Below, one piece after another: positions 25,922 through 34,611 of a DNA stretch of 52,742 nucleotides. A program made the position numbers and the translations under genes. The notes beneath the pieces were generated by a model. That model saw only the letters and a list, made by a program, of their open reading frames with translations, was not told where the DNA came from and made no database searches. How positions within the stretch are numbered: the stretch's first letter is position 1; each line of letters starts with the position of its first letter. Source of the DNA: Comamonas sp. lk (GTDB lineage Bacteria > Pseudomonadota > Gammaproteobacteria > Burkholderiales > Burkholderiaceae_C); NCBI GenBank assembly GCA_945860595.1, contig CAMAQV010000017.1:1-52742 (forward strand), given 5' to 3'.

Positions 25922-26483
25922 TATTGAAAATGCGCAGGCGCAGCGGGTCTTGCAGAAAACGCCGCAGCGCGGCTCCGCCACCAGCCCAGCAGGCTACACA
26001 GGGCAGGTTGATCAGCCCGAACAGCAATGCCAGCGCTAGCACGTCTATTGCTTGCGCCCGTGCGGGCAGGTAAGTGCTCATCGCGGTGACGGCCATCACC
26101 CAGGCTTTGGGGTTCACCCACTGGAAGGCGGCAGCGGCCAGCACACCCAGGGGGCGGACGTCGGTGCCCGGCGTTTCATCGTCCGGCGCAGTGGGCGCGG
26201 CGCTGGCCGTGGCCAGCCGCCAGGCCATCCAGACCAAATAGGCCGAACCGGCATAGCGCAGTACGTCGTAGAGCGCCGGGTGATCGGCCAGCAGCGTGTG
26301 CAAACCCAGGCCCACGGCGCTGAGCATGAAGGTGAAGCCGCCGCAAATGCCCAGCCAGTGCGGCACGCTGCGGCGAAAGCCGAAATTCACCCCGGAGGCC
26401 AGCATCATCATGTTGTTCGGCCCCGGCGTGATCGAGCTCACAAACGAGAACAGGCTGGCGGCGATCAGGACGTCGTGGTTCAT
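25869..26483 (-). CDS. LysE-family amino-acid exporter
   Basis: 204-residue inner-membrane exporter of the LysE/RhtB family with about six hydrophobic helices. The N-terminal signature FSFVSSITPGPNNMMMLASGVNFGFRRS and the WVNPKAWVMAVTA segment in the middle are diagnostic. It exports an amino acid or analogue, not specified by sequence. It follows the EamA transporter gene with a four-base overlap, so the two are one unit. Confidence 0.9.
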   Translation of the reverse strand: MNHDVLIAASLFSFVSSITPGPNNMMMLASGVNFGFRRSVPHWLGICGGFTFMLSAVGLGLHTLLADHPALYDVLRYAGSAYLVWMAWRLATASAAPTAPDDETPGTDVRPLGVLAAAAFQWVNPKAWVMAVTAMSTYLPARAQAIDVLALALLFGLINLPCVACWAGGGAALRRFLQDPLRLRIFNISMALALLASLYPMLVT

Positions 26484-27460
26484 GACGGGTTGGGGGCGGC
26501 TGCGGGGGGTGTTGGTGGCTCCGGCATGTGTGGCGCGGCTGTTTCGGCGTGCGTCGGTGCGGGTACGGTAGGTGGCAGCGTAAAGCGCCGGCCCAAGAAA
26601 ACCGTCACCACTACGGCCAGGGCAAAGCCCAGGGTCAGGGCCTCAAAACCTTCTCCCAAAATCAAAAAACCCGCCACGATGGAAATAAAGGGTTGCAGCA
26701 GTTGCACCTGGCTGACTCGCAGTGCCCCGCCGATGGCCAGACCGCGAAACCAGGCAAAAAACCCCGCCCACATAGAAAATATGCCGACATAGCCGAGCCC
26801 TAGCCATGCCGAGGTTGGGATGGCCTGGCCCGGCCAGGTCAGCAGCGCGCCGGGGATCGTCACCGGCAAGGCCATCACACAGACCCAGCAAATGACCCGC
26901 TCTGCGCCCAGGCTGGGAGTGACTTTCGCGCCGTAGACATAGCCTACGGCCGCGGCAAGCACCGCACCCAGCAACAACGCGTCCGCCCACTCTAGTCCCA
27001 GGCTGTGGCCTTGCGATGCGGCTCGCAGCGTGGAAAAAACCATCACCAGTCCCGCGCCCAGGGCCGCACACAGCCAAAAACCCAGACGCGCCCGTTGCCC
27101 GAGCACCAAGGCCGCCGCCGCTGCCGTTGCCAGGGGTAGCAAAGCAGTAAAAACTGCCGCGTGGCTGGAAGGCACCAAGCGCAGCGCGAAGCCTAAAAAG
27201 ATCGGAAACCCCAGGACGTTCCCCAGAACGGCCAGGGCTAAGGGCTTGCGCTGTGCCACTTCCGGCCAGGGCGAGCGGGTGACTAGCAAGAAGATGATCG
27301 ACAAACTACCTGCCAGTACAGCCCGGGCAAAGGTAACAAACCAGGGCGAGAGCAGGGGCGCGTCCGCTGTGCCGGTGGCCAGACGGGTCATGGGCAGGGT
27401 GATGGCGAAGACGGTGACGCCCACCAGACCCAGCAACAAGCCCAGGGTTTCTTTTTTCAT
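26480..27460 (-). CDS. EamA/DMT-family transporter
   Basis: 326-residue inner-membrane carrier of the drug/metabolite transporter superfamily, with ten hydrophobic helices in two EamA halves (the second from about residue 155; GGALRVSQVQLLQPFISIVAGFLILGEGFEALTLGFALAV is typical of helices 8-10). The substrate is unknown; such proteins export amino acids or metabolites, in keeping with the lysE neighbour. The C-terminal 30 residues are a Pro/Ala-rich tail. Start ATG at 27460, divergent from gmd. Confidence 0.88.
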   Translation of the reverse strand: MKKETLGLLLGLVGVTVFAITLPMTRLATGTADAPLLSPWFVTFARAVLAGSLSIIFLLVTRSPWPEVAQRKPLALAVLGNVLGFPIFLGFALRLVPSSHAAVFTALLPLATAAAAALVLGQRARLGFWLCAALGAGLVMVFSTLRAASQGHSLGLEWADALLLGAVLAAAVGYVYGAKVTPSLGAERVICWVCVMALPVTIPGALLTWPGQAIPTSAWLGLGYVGIFSMWAGFFAWFRGLAIGGALRVSQVQLLQPFISIVAGFLILGEGFEALTLGFALAVVVTVFLGRRFTLPPTVPAPTHAETAAPHMPEPPTPPAAAPNPS

Positions 27461-27530
27461 CGGGGAAGATTCATCCTTGGAAGGCGCTCAGCAATACGCA
27501 GGCTACTGAGGATAGTGCACGGTCGCACCC

Positions 27531-27545
27531 GCCTAGAATCTAGGC
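27531..27545. promoter_or_regulatory. Perfect palindrome in gmd/EamA divergent region
   Basis: GCCTAGAATCTAGGC has 7-base perfect arms around one base and contains a TAGAAT that could serve as a -10 for gmd, 38 bases from its start. It may be an operator for the divergent genes; no match to a known regulator is claimed. Confidence 0.35.
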
Positions 27546-27582
27546 CCATTAGTCTGTAGCCCATCGCCCCGTTGGACGCCTT

Positions 27583-28689
27583 ATGCCAAACACAAGCCCC
27601 AGTACCCCTGCCAAAGTCGCATTGATTACCGGTATCACCGGTCAGGACGGGTCGTATCTGGCCGAGCTGTTGCTGCAAAAAGGCTATGTGGTGCACGGCA
27701 TCAAGCGCCGCGCCAGCGCATTCAATACCCAGCGGGTCGACCATATCTACCAGGACCCGCATATTGAGAACGCCAACTTCAAGCTGCATTACGGCGACCT
27801 GACCGACACCAGCAACCTGGTGCGCATCGTGCAGGAGACGCAGCCCGACGAGATTTACAACCTGGGCGCGCAGTCCCATGTGGCCGTCAGTTTTGAGAGC
27901 CCTGAGTACACCGCCGATGTCGATGCCATGGGCACGCTGCGCCTGCTGGAAGCCATCCGCATCCTCGGACTGGAAAAGAAAACCCGCTTCTACCAGGCCT
28001 CCACCTCCGAGTTGTACGGCCTGGTACAGGAAATCCCGCAAAAAGAGACCACCCCTTTTTACCCGCGCAGCCCCTACGCGGTGGCCAAGATGTATGCCTA
28101 CTGGATCACGGTGAACTACCGCGAGGCCTATGGCATCTACGCCTGCAACGGCATCTTGTTCAACCACGAGAGCCCGCGCCGGGGTGAGACCTTTGTTACC
28201 CGCAAGATCACCCGGGGCCTGGCGAATATTCGCGAGGGCCTGGAGGACTGCCTGTACATGGGCAACATCGACGCCCTGCGTGACTGGGGCCACGCCAAAG
28301 ACTATGTGCGCATGCAGTGGATGATGCTGCAGCAGGACACGCCGCAGGACTTTGTCATCGCCACTGGCGTGCAGCACACGGTGCGTGAGTTCATCGAATG
28401 GACGGCGCGCGAGCTGGACATGCCGCTGCGCTGGGAAGGCAGCGGCGTCGATACGGTGGGCTACAGCGGCAAACAGGCCGTGGTGCGGATTGACCCGCGC
28501 TATTTCCGGCCGACCGAGGTCGAAACCCTATTGGGCGACCCCAGCAAAGCCAAGCGCGAACTCGGTTGGGTGCCGGAGATTACCGCCCAGCAAATGTGCA
28601 GCGAAATGGTGGCCCATGATCTGGCGGCAGCCAAGCAGCACGCGCTGCTGAAAAAGCACGGTTACGAAGTCAACGTGAGCGTGGAATAA
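27583..28689 (+). CDS. gmd: GDP-mannose 4,6-dehydratase
   Basis: Converts GDP-D-mannose to GDP-4-dehydro-6-deoxy-D-mannose, the precursor of GDP-L-fucose. 368 residues, normal. Extended [26 protein letters not shown] at the N-terminus, [27 protein letters not shown] near residue 105, catalytic Ser/Thr in QASTSELYG near 140, and [10 protein letters not shown] (YxxxK) near 165; [17 protein letters not shown] is specific to Gmd. First gene of the sugar-nucleotide block, four bases before fcl. Confidence 0.97.
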   Translation: MPNTSPSTPAKVALITGITGQDGSYLAELLLQKGYVVHGIKRRASAFNTQRVDHIYQDPHIENANFKLHYGDLTDTSNLVRIVQETQPDEIYNLGAQSHVAVSFESPEYTADVDAMGTLRLLEAIRILGLEKKTRFYQASTSELYGLVQEIPQKETTPFYPRSPYAVAKMYAYWITVNYREAYGIYACNGILFNHESPRRGETFVTRKITRGLANIREGLEDCLYMGNIDALRDWGHAKDYVRMQWMMLQQDTPQDFVIATGVQHTVREFIEWTARELDMPLRWEGSGVDTVGYSGKQAVVRIDPRYFRPTEVETLLGDPSKAKRELGWVPEITAQQMCSEMVAHDLAAAKQHALLKKHGYEVNVSVE

Positions 28690-28693
28690 GCCC

Positions 28694-29659
28694 ATGACGC
28701 AGCCGCGCCAGACGATTTATGTGGCCGGCCACCGGGGCATGGTGGGCAGCGCCATTGTGCGCACCCTGCTGGCCAAGGGCGTGCCGGCGCAAGACATCGT
28801 CACCCGCACCCATGCTGAATTGGATTTGCGTAAGCAGGCCGATGTGCAGGCATTTATTCAACAGCAGCGCCCCGCGCAGGTGTACCTGGCGGCGGCCAGG
28901 GTCGGTGGCATCCATGCCAATAACACCTACCCTGCGGACTTCATCTACGACAACCTGATGGTGCAGGCCAACGTCATCAACGCTGCCCACGAGGTGGGCG
29001 TACAGAAGCTTCTGTTCCTGGGGTCTAGCTGCATTTACCCCCGGATGGCCGCCCAGCCCATGGCCGAGGACGCTTTGCTCACCGGCACGCTGGAGCCCAC
29101 CAACGAGCCCTATGCCATCGCCAAGATTGCCGGTATCAAGATGTGCGAGAGCTACAACCGGCAGCACGGGCGCGATTACCGCAGCGTCATGCCGACCAAC
29201 CTGTACGGACCTGGCGACAACTACCACCCCGAGAACAGCCACGTGATTCCCGCGCTGATCCGCCGCTTCCACGAAGCCAAAACCAAGAATGCCCCCGAAG
29301 TGGCGATCTGGGGCAGCGGAACGCCACGGCGCGAGTTTCTGTACGTGGACGATATGGCTGCGGTCAGTGTGTTCGTGATGAACCTGCCGCAAGCTGATTA
29401 CCAGGCGCAGACAGCGCCCATGCAAAGCCACCTGAACGTGGGTTTTGGCGGCGATGTAACGATTGCCGAACTTGCCCGCGCTGTGGGCGAGGCCGTTGGC
29501 TATACCGGCACCATCACCTTTGATACCAGCAAGCCCGATGGCGCGCCGCGCAAATGGATGGACAGCCGGCGACTCAATGCCTTGGGCTGGCAGGCGAAGG
29601 TGGACTTGCAGGCGGGATTGCGTGCGGCCTATGCCGACTTTGTGCAGTCGCACTTGTAA
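28694..29659 (+). CDS. fcl: GDP-L-fucose synthase
   Basis: Epimerase-reductase that turns the Gmd product into GDP-L-fucose using NADPH. 321 residues. Signatures: [21 protein letters not shown] (cofactor loop), [31 protein letters not shown] with catalytic Ser, and [15 protein letters not shown]. Follows gmd by four bases; the two act in sequence in the cytosol. Confidence 0.96.
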   Translation: MTQPRQTIYVAGHRGMVGSAIVRTLLAKGVPAQDIVTRTHAELDLRKQADVQAFIQQQRPAQVYLAAARVGGIHANNTYPADFIYDNLMVQANVINAAHEVGVQKLLFLGSSCIYPRMAAQPMAEDALLTGTLEPTNEPYAIAKIAGIKMCESYNRQHGRDYRSVMPTNLYGPGDNYHPENSHVIPALIRRFHEAKTKNAPEVAIWGSGTPRREFLYVDDMAAVSVFVMNLPQADYQAQTAPMQSHLNVGFGGDVTIAELARAVGEAVGYTGTITFDTSKPDGAPRKWMDSRRLNALGWQAKVDLQAGLRAAYADFVQSHL

Positions 29660-29678
29660 TTGCCTTTAAGCTCACGCC

Positions 29679-30659
<981 letters not shown>

Positions 30660-30747
30660 GGGAAATCTTTTTGATGCAAATGCTATTGCCGCGCCGCAAT
30701 ACCGGGGGGTAAAGTGATGCCAATAAAAACAATTTTCTGGGGTAGTT

Positions 30748-31245
30748 ATGTACTGGTATCTCGTTCATACCAAGCCGATGCAGGAAAAGCGTGCCCTGGA
30801 CAACCTCCAGCGCCAAGGTTATCCGTGTTATCTCCCGACCCTTCCAACAGAAAGTCTCCGACAAGGCTTGCTGAAGGTTACAGATAAGCCCCTTTTTCCG
30901 CGTTACCTCTTCATCCGTTTGGGCCAGGGAAACTCGGCCATGAGTTGGACGCCGATCCGTTCAACCAAGGGCGTTAGCCGCCTGGTCAGCTTTGGTATCG
31001 AGCCGGCTCGGGTAGATGATGGCCTCATAGAACTGCTGCGAACGCAAGAGGCGGCGGCGCAGACTGAGCCGGGGCGGCTGTTCAAGCACGGTGAGAGCGT
31101 ACGCCTGACGGAAGCACCGTTTGTGGGCATTGAGGGTGCCTACCAAATGGCCGATGGCGAGCGTCGGGTCATCGTACTGATCGAGATTCTGAGCAAGTCA
31201 GTGGCCGTGCGTGTCTCACCGGCGAGTTTGCGCAAGGCTACCTGA
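30748..31245 (+). CDS. rfaH: RfaH-like transcription antiterminator (NusG paralogue)
   Basis: Specialised NusG-family elongation factor that loads on RNA polymerase at ops sites and lets long surface-polysaccharide operons be transcribed. 165 residues: NGN domain (WYLVHTKPMQEKRALDNLQRQGYPCYLPTL, then LFPRYLFIRL, residues 1-95) and C-terminal KOW domain (HGESVRLTEAPFVGIEGAYQMADGERRVIVLIEIL). The match to RfaH rather than housekeeping NusG rests on its size, position at the head of a polysaccharide locus and an ops-like site 171 bases downstream. Start ATG at 30748. Confidence 0.9.
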   Translation: MYWYLVHTKPMQEKRALDNLQRQGYPCYLPTLPTESLRQGLLKVTDKPLFPRYLFIRLGQGNSAMSWTPIRSTKGVSRLVSFGIEPARVDDGLIELLRTQEAAAQTEPGRLFKHGESVRLTEAPFVGIEGAYQMADGERRVIVLIEILSKSVAVRVSPASLRKAT

Positions 31246-31415
31246 CAAACCTTCCTCGTTCTTTCCTGTTCGGCAATAACTTTTTTCAAAGTCAAGACGG
31301 TGTGAGACAATCACGTTCGACGGGCGAACTATCGGCAACATCCCTTGCCGCACTTTATTACCCCAGGCCCCCTGCCAGACCCCGCTAATCGCGCTTGCTG
31401 ATCGTGAAACGGCAC

Positions 31416-31427
31416 GGCGGTAGCATG
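31416..31427 (+). promoter_or_regulatory. ops element (RfaH recruitment site) core
   Basis: GGCGGTAGCATG matches the ops consensus GGCGGTAGCGTG at 11 of 12 bases, followed by CCTAAATAA as in JUMPstart-type leaders. It is on the + strand in the 193-base gap between rfaH and the MarR-type gene, 12 bases from the latter's start, the right place to recruit RfaH to the downstream operon. The full 39-base JUMPstart is not evident. Confidence 0.7.
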
Positions 31428-31438
31428 CCTAAATAACC

Positions 31439-31810
31439 TTGAGCCTCGTATCCCCAATTCAGAAATTGGCTGGTTTCCAAGAGGAAATCCAGTTCGAAGT
31501 CCTGCGTCGTTTGCATCAGACGCCCCACGTCAGTCAGCGTGCACTTGCCAAGGATCTGGGTGTGGGCCTAGGCACGATCAATTTCTGCTTCCAAGCCTTG
31601 GTTGAAAAGGGTTTGTTGAAGATGCAGAATTTCAGCCAGAGCGAGAACAAGCTGCGTTACGCCTATTTGCTGACCCCCGCAGGAGTGGCAGCGAAGTCCA
31701 AGCTCACTGCGGAGTTTCTGAAGCGCAAACTGGCGGAGTATGAAGCGCTCCAAGCCGAAATTGATGTTTTGAAAGCTGAGATGAATTCCTCGAAGGGCGG
31801 CCCACAGTGA
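31439..31810 (+). CDS. MarR-family EPS-associated transcriptional regulator
   Basis: 123-residue winged helix-turn-helix protein. Residues 14-90 (QEEIQFEVLRRLHQTPHVSQRALAKDLGVGLGTINFCFQALVEKGLLKM) form the wHTH; the C-terminus is a coiled coil with leucine/alanine spacing (LKRKLAEYEALQAEIDVLKAEM). It matches the small MarR-type family found at the head of exopolysaccharide loci. The TTG at 31439 is the start that gives the full family N-terminus; no good Shine-Dalgarno is seen. The stop overlaps the next start by four bases. Confidence 0.85.
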   Translation: MSLVSPIQKLAGFQEEIQFEVLRRLHQTPHVSQRALAKDLGVGLGTINFCFQALVEKGLLKMQNFSQSENKLRYAYLLTPAGVAAKSKLTAEFLKRKLAEYEALQAEIDVLKAEMNSSKGGPQ

Positions 31811-32522
31811 AAATCGCCATTGCCGGCACCGGCTACGTTGTCCTGTCGAATGGCGTGCTACTGGCGCAGGACAACGAAGTAGTTTGCCCCGACGCCGTTC
31901 CCGAGAAGGTGGCGATGGTGAACCGCAAGGAATTGCCGATCGAAGATTTTCTCGAACCCGTAGATATGGGTAATCCCGACCGCGACGGCGTGATCAACGT
32001 CAATCATGGCTACGTAGATTCGACTGAAAACTTCGAGTTTATCGATGGTGTCTTCGATCTGGTTTGGGTTGCGTGTACAGCGGGCTACCGTTTGGTGGTG
32101 GTCACCAATCAGGCCGGAATCGGGTGCGGCTGCTACTCGGAGAAGCAATTCCACAAACTAACCGTTTGGATGTGTGCGCAATCCGAAAGGCACGCCGCAC
32201 CTATTGACAGGGTTTATTTTCACTATACCACCCGACAGCGAGAATCGGCGAGTATCGGAAGGACGAAGACATGCGGAAGCTAGGTCCCGGGATGCTCCTT
32301 AGGGCAAAGCGTGAACTCGGACTGTCGCTGGAGGATTCGGTTCTCGTTGGTGACAAGCCAGGTGATATTCTGGCTGGGGTTGTAGCTGGCGTGCGAACGA
32401 ATAGTCTGTTCTCGGCTGATATCTTTACTGAACTCGCGGGACTCGATTTCCAGTCGGTGCGAACCATCACGGACGTGATTCCCTGTTTGGATGGTGCCGA
32501 TTCGGCGCTGACCATACGATGA
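31807..32522 (+). pseudogene. Chimeric, frameshifted ugd'-gmhB' remnant
   Basis: Residues 1-50 (MKIAIAGTGYVVLSNGVLLA...) are the Rossmann start of UDP-glucose 6-dehydrogenase, with Val for Gly in the GYVG loop. Then the sequence switches to heptose-1,7-bisphosphate phosphatase GmhB: DRDGVINVNHGYV, VVTNQAGIGCGCYSEKQF. The join is near 31957-31972. The first frame stops at 32283; the GmhB C-terminus (KLGPGMLLRAKRELGLSLED, VGDKPGDILAG) continues in another frame to 32522, so a shift occurred near 32220-32230. The start is a GTG overlapping the previous stop; the 3' end overlaps hddC by four bases. Neither activity is expected. Confidence 0.85.
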
Positions 32523-33232
32523 GGATGCTGGTTCTTGCTGGAGGTTTTGGTACTCGCCTTCGAAACGTCGTCAGCGACGTTCCGAAGCCGCTGGCACCCG
32601 TTGGTTCAATGCCGTTCCTGCACTATCAGGTCGAGCACTGGATCGCACAGGGGGTACAGTCCTTCGTGTTTCTCCTGCACCACCAAGCGGACCGCATTGA
32701 CCGCTTTATCGAGGAGCGGCGGCGCAGCCTGCTGGAGAATTGTGAAGTGAAATTGATCATCGAGCCGCAACCGCTTGATACGGGTGGCGCTGTGGCTAAT
32801 GCGGTAAGGCAACTTGACCTCGACGGCGAGTTCATCGTGACCAACGCCGACACCTGGCTTGGATCTGGTGTGCGCGAGCTTGGAAGCGCTGGATCGGATA
32901 CGGTGGTCGTTGTACGGCAGGGGGACGTCTCTCGTTACGGGTTGGTGTACATCGACGATGCCGGTTTCGTGTGCGATTTCCGCGAAAAGGGCGAACGCAA
33001 GGGGGCAGGCTGGATAAACGCTGGTATGGCTGTGCTTCGGGCAGAGCATTTCAGAGGGTGGGATGGGCAGCGCCTGTCTCTGGAAAATGACGTTTTCCCA
33101 AAACTGCTCGCGTCCAGGCGACTCAGGGCTGTTCAGTTGGAATCCGATTTCATCGACATTGGAGTTCCTGCAGATTATTTGAGATTCTGCCGCTGGCAGG
33201 CAGGTGGACGTGAGGGCAGTCTATGCAATTAA
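32519..33232 (+). CDS. hddC: D-glycero-D-manno-heptose 1-phosphate guanylyltransferase-like nucleotidyltransferase
   Basis: 237-residue sugar-1-phosphate nucleotidyltransferase. N-terminal signature MLVLAGGFGTRLRNVVSDVPKPLAPV, FIVTNADTWL (metal-binding Asp), and FRE...GWINAGMAVL. It most resembles HddC, which makes GDP-D-glycero-alpha-D-manno-heptose, and is followed by an HddA-type kinase. The gmhB and gmhA partners here are broken, so its substrate may be supplied elsewhere or have changed. Start ATG at 32519, overlapping the pseudogene end. Confidence 0.82.
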   Translation: MRMLVLAGGFGTRLRNVVSDVPKPLAPVGSMPFLHYQVEHWIAQGVQSFVFLLHHQADRIDRFIEERRRSLLENCEVKLIIEPQPLDTGGAVANAVRQLDLDGEFIVTNADTWLGSGVRELGSAGSDTVVVVRQGDVSRYGLVYIDDAGFVCDFREKGERKGAGWINAGMAVLRAEHFRGWDGQRLSLENDVFPKLLASRRLRAVQLESDFIDIGVPADYLRFCRWQAGGREGSLCN

Positions 33233-34611
33233 GTAAGTTCCTGATCATCGAGAGTGCATCCATGCGCGACGCACTTTCCCAAATCGAAGGAAATCATCAT
33301 GGAATTGTCCTTACGGTAGACATGGCGGGGGCTGTTAACGGGCTGGCAACTGATGGCGATATCAGACGCCGGCTACTTGATGGCGGAACTCTCGATGAAA
33401 CTATCGGACCATACGCTAATCGTGCTTTCGTCTGGGAAACGCCGGAGACCTCGCGCGAGTCGCTAATGAAGAAGCTTGATCATCGGATCCGTTTGATTCC
33501 GATTCTTGATAAGTGCCGGCGTCTCGTTGGTGTCGTGAGTCGCGACCATCTTCCAGTTCAAATTGAGGAAGCGGTCTATGCTCGGTCGCGGTCGCCTGTG
33601 CGTATCAGTTTTGGTGGAGGGGGTTCAGACCTGACGCACTACTTCTCAGAAATCAGCGGCGCGGTCATAAACACCACGGTCTCCTTGTATAGTCACGCGA
33701 CACTCAGAGTGCGTAAGGACAACAAAATTTTTGTGTCTTCGCGCGATCTTCGTCAAACGCTAGAGGCAGAGGATTTATCGACCGCATTGCAACAAAAGGG
33801 GAGTTTCGGTCTCATTCAAGCTATCCTCAAAGCGATCTCCCCCGACTTTGGGTTTGAACTCTACTTGCACTCCGACTTCCCAATGAAGTCTGGACTAGGG
33901 GGCTCTGCGGTAGTGTCATCCGCTGTGCTAGGCTGTTTTAACCAGTTTCGCCGCGATAAATGGGACCTTCACGAACTAGCCGAGCTCGCCTATCAGGCCG
34001 AACGCCTGCACCTTGGCGTTGCCGGTGGTTGGCAGGACCAGTACGCTACGGTGTTTGGGGGCTTCAACTTCATGGAGTTCCGGATGGACCAGAACATCGT
34101 TCATCCGCTCCGCATCCATCCCGATACGTTGCTGGAGCTTGAAGAGAGTTTGTTGCTATGCGACACCGGCACGACGCACGAATCCGGCGACATCCACGAG
34201 GACCAGCGGCGTGAGATGCGGAAGGACGAGGTGCGCGGGCTGGTGGGCAGCAATGTCGAACTGTCTTACCGGATGCGCAACCTCTTGCTACGCGGACGCC
34301 TGCTGGAATTCGGCCATGCGCTGGACGAAGCATGGCAGTCCAAACGGGGGCTGAGCAGCAAGATATCCAACTCCCGTCTGGACGGTATTTACGAGGGGGC
34401 AATCCAGAACGGCGCGCTAGGCGGCAAGCTTCTGGGCGCCGGCGGCGGTGGCTTCTTCCTTTTCTACGTTTCCCCGTTTTACAAGCTTGGCCTGATGGCT
34501 CACCTAGAAGCCGCCGGCCTTAAGGTCCAGCCGTTCCGCTTCGAGCAGGAGGGGCTGCGCTCCTGGACGGTGCGCGAAAGACGGAATCACATCGAACTGG
34601 ATTGCAAGTGA
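33223..34611 (+). CDS. CBS-domain fused GHMP sugar kinase (HddA-like)
   Basis: 462-residue fusion. Residues 1-120 are a pair of CBS motifs (HGIVLTVDMAGAVNGLATDGDIRRRLLDG; RLIPILDKCRRLVGVVSRDHLP), a ligand-sensing module. Residues 125-462 are a GHMP kinase similar to HddA, heptose 7-phosphate kinase: RSPVRISFGGGGSDLTHYF, the ATP loop FPMKSGLGGSAVVSSAVLG, and C-terminal GKLLGAGGGGFFLFYV. The CBS fusion is not usual for HddA; a CBS-nucleotidyltransferase fusion is known in legionaminic acid loci (PtmE). Start ATG at 33223 overlaps hddC by ten bases. The kinase looks intact. Confidence 0.83.
   Translation: MQLSKFLIIESASMRDALSQIEGNHHGIVLTVDMAGAVNGLATDGDIRRRLLDGGTLDETIGPYANRAFVWETPETSRESLMKKLDHRIRLIPILDKCRRLVGVVSRDHLPVQIEEAVYARSRSPVRISFGGGGSDLTHYFSEISGAVINTTVSLYSHATLRVRKDNKIFVSSRDLRQTLEAEDLSTALQQKGSFGLIQAILKAISPDFGFELYLHSDFPMKSGLGGSAVVSSAVLGCFNQFRRDKWDLHELAELAYQAERLHLGVAGGWQDQYATVFGGFNFMEFRMDQNIVHPLRIHPDTLLELEESLLLCDTGTTHESGDIHEDQRREMRKDEVRGLVGSNVELSYRMRNLLLRGRLLEFGHALDEAWQSKRGLSSKISNSRLDGIYEGAIQNGALGGKLLGAGGGGFFLFYVSPFYKLGLMAHLEAAGLKVQPFRFEQEGLRSWTVRERRNHIELDCK

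Noticed and set aside
27461..27582. Strong sigma70 promoter for gmd
   Set aside because: Only a TAGAAT -10 candidate inside a palindrome; no -35 at an acceptable distance.
31380..31440. Full 39-base JUMPstart sequence
   Set aside because: Only the ops core and the following CCTAA match; the upstream half of JUMPstart is not recognisable.
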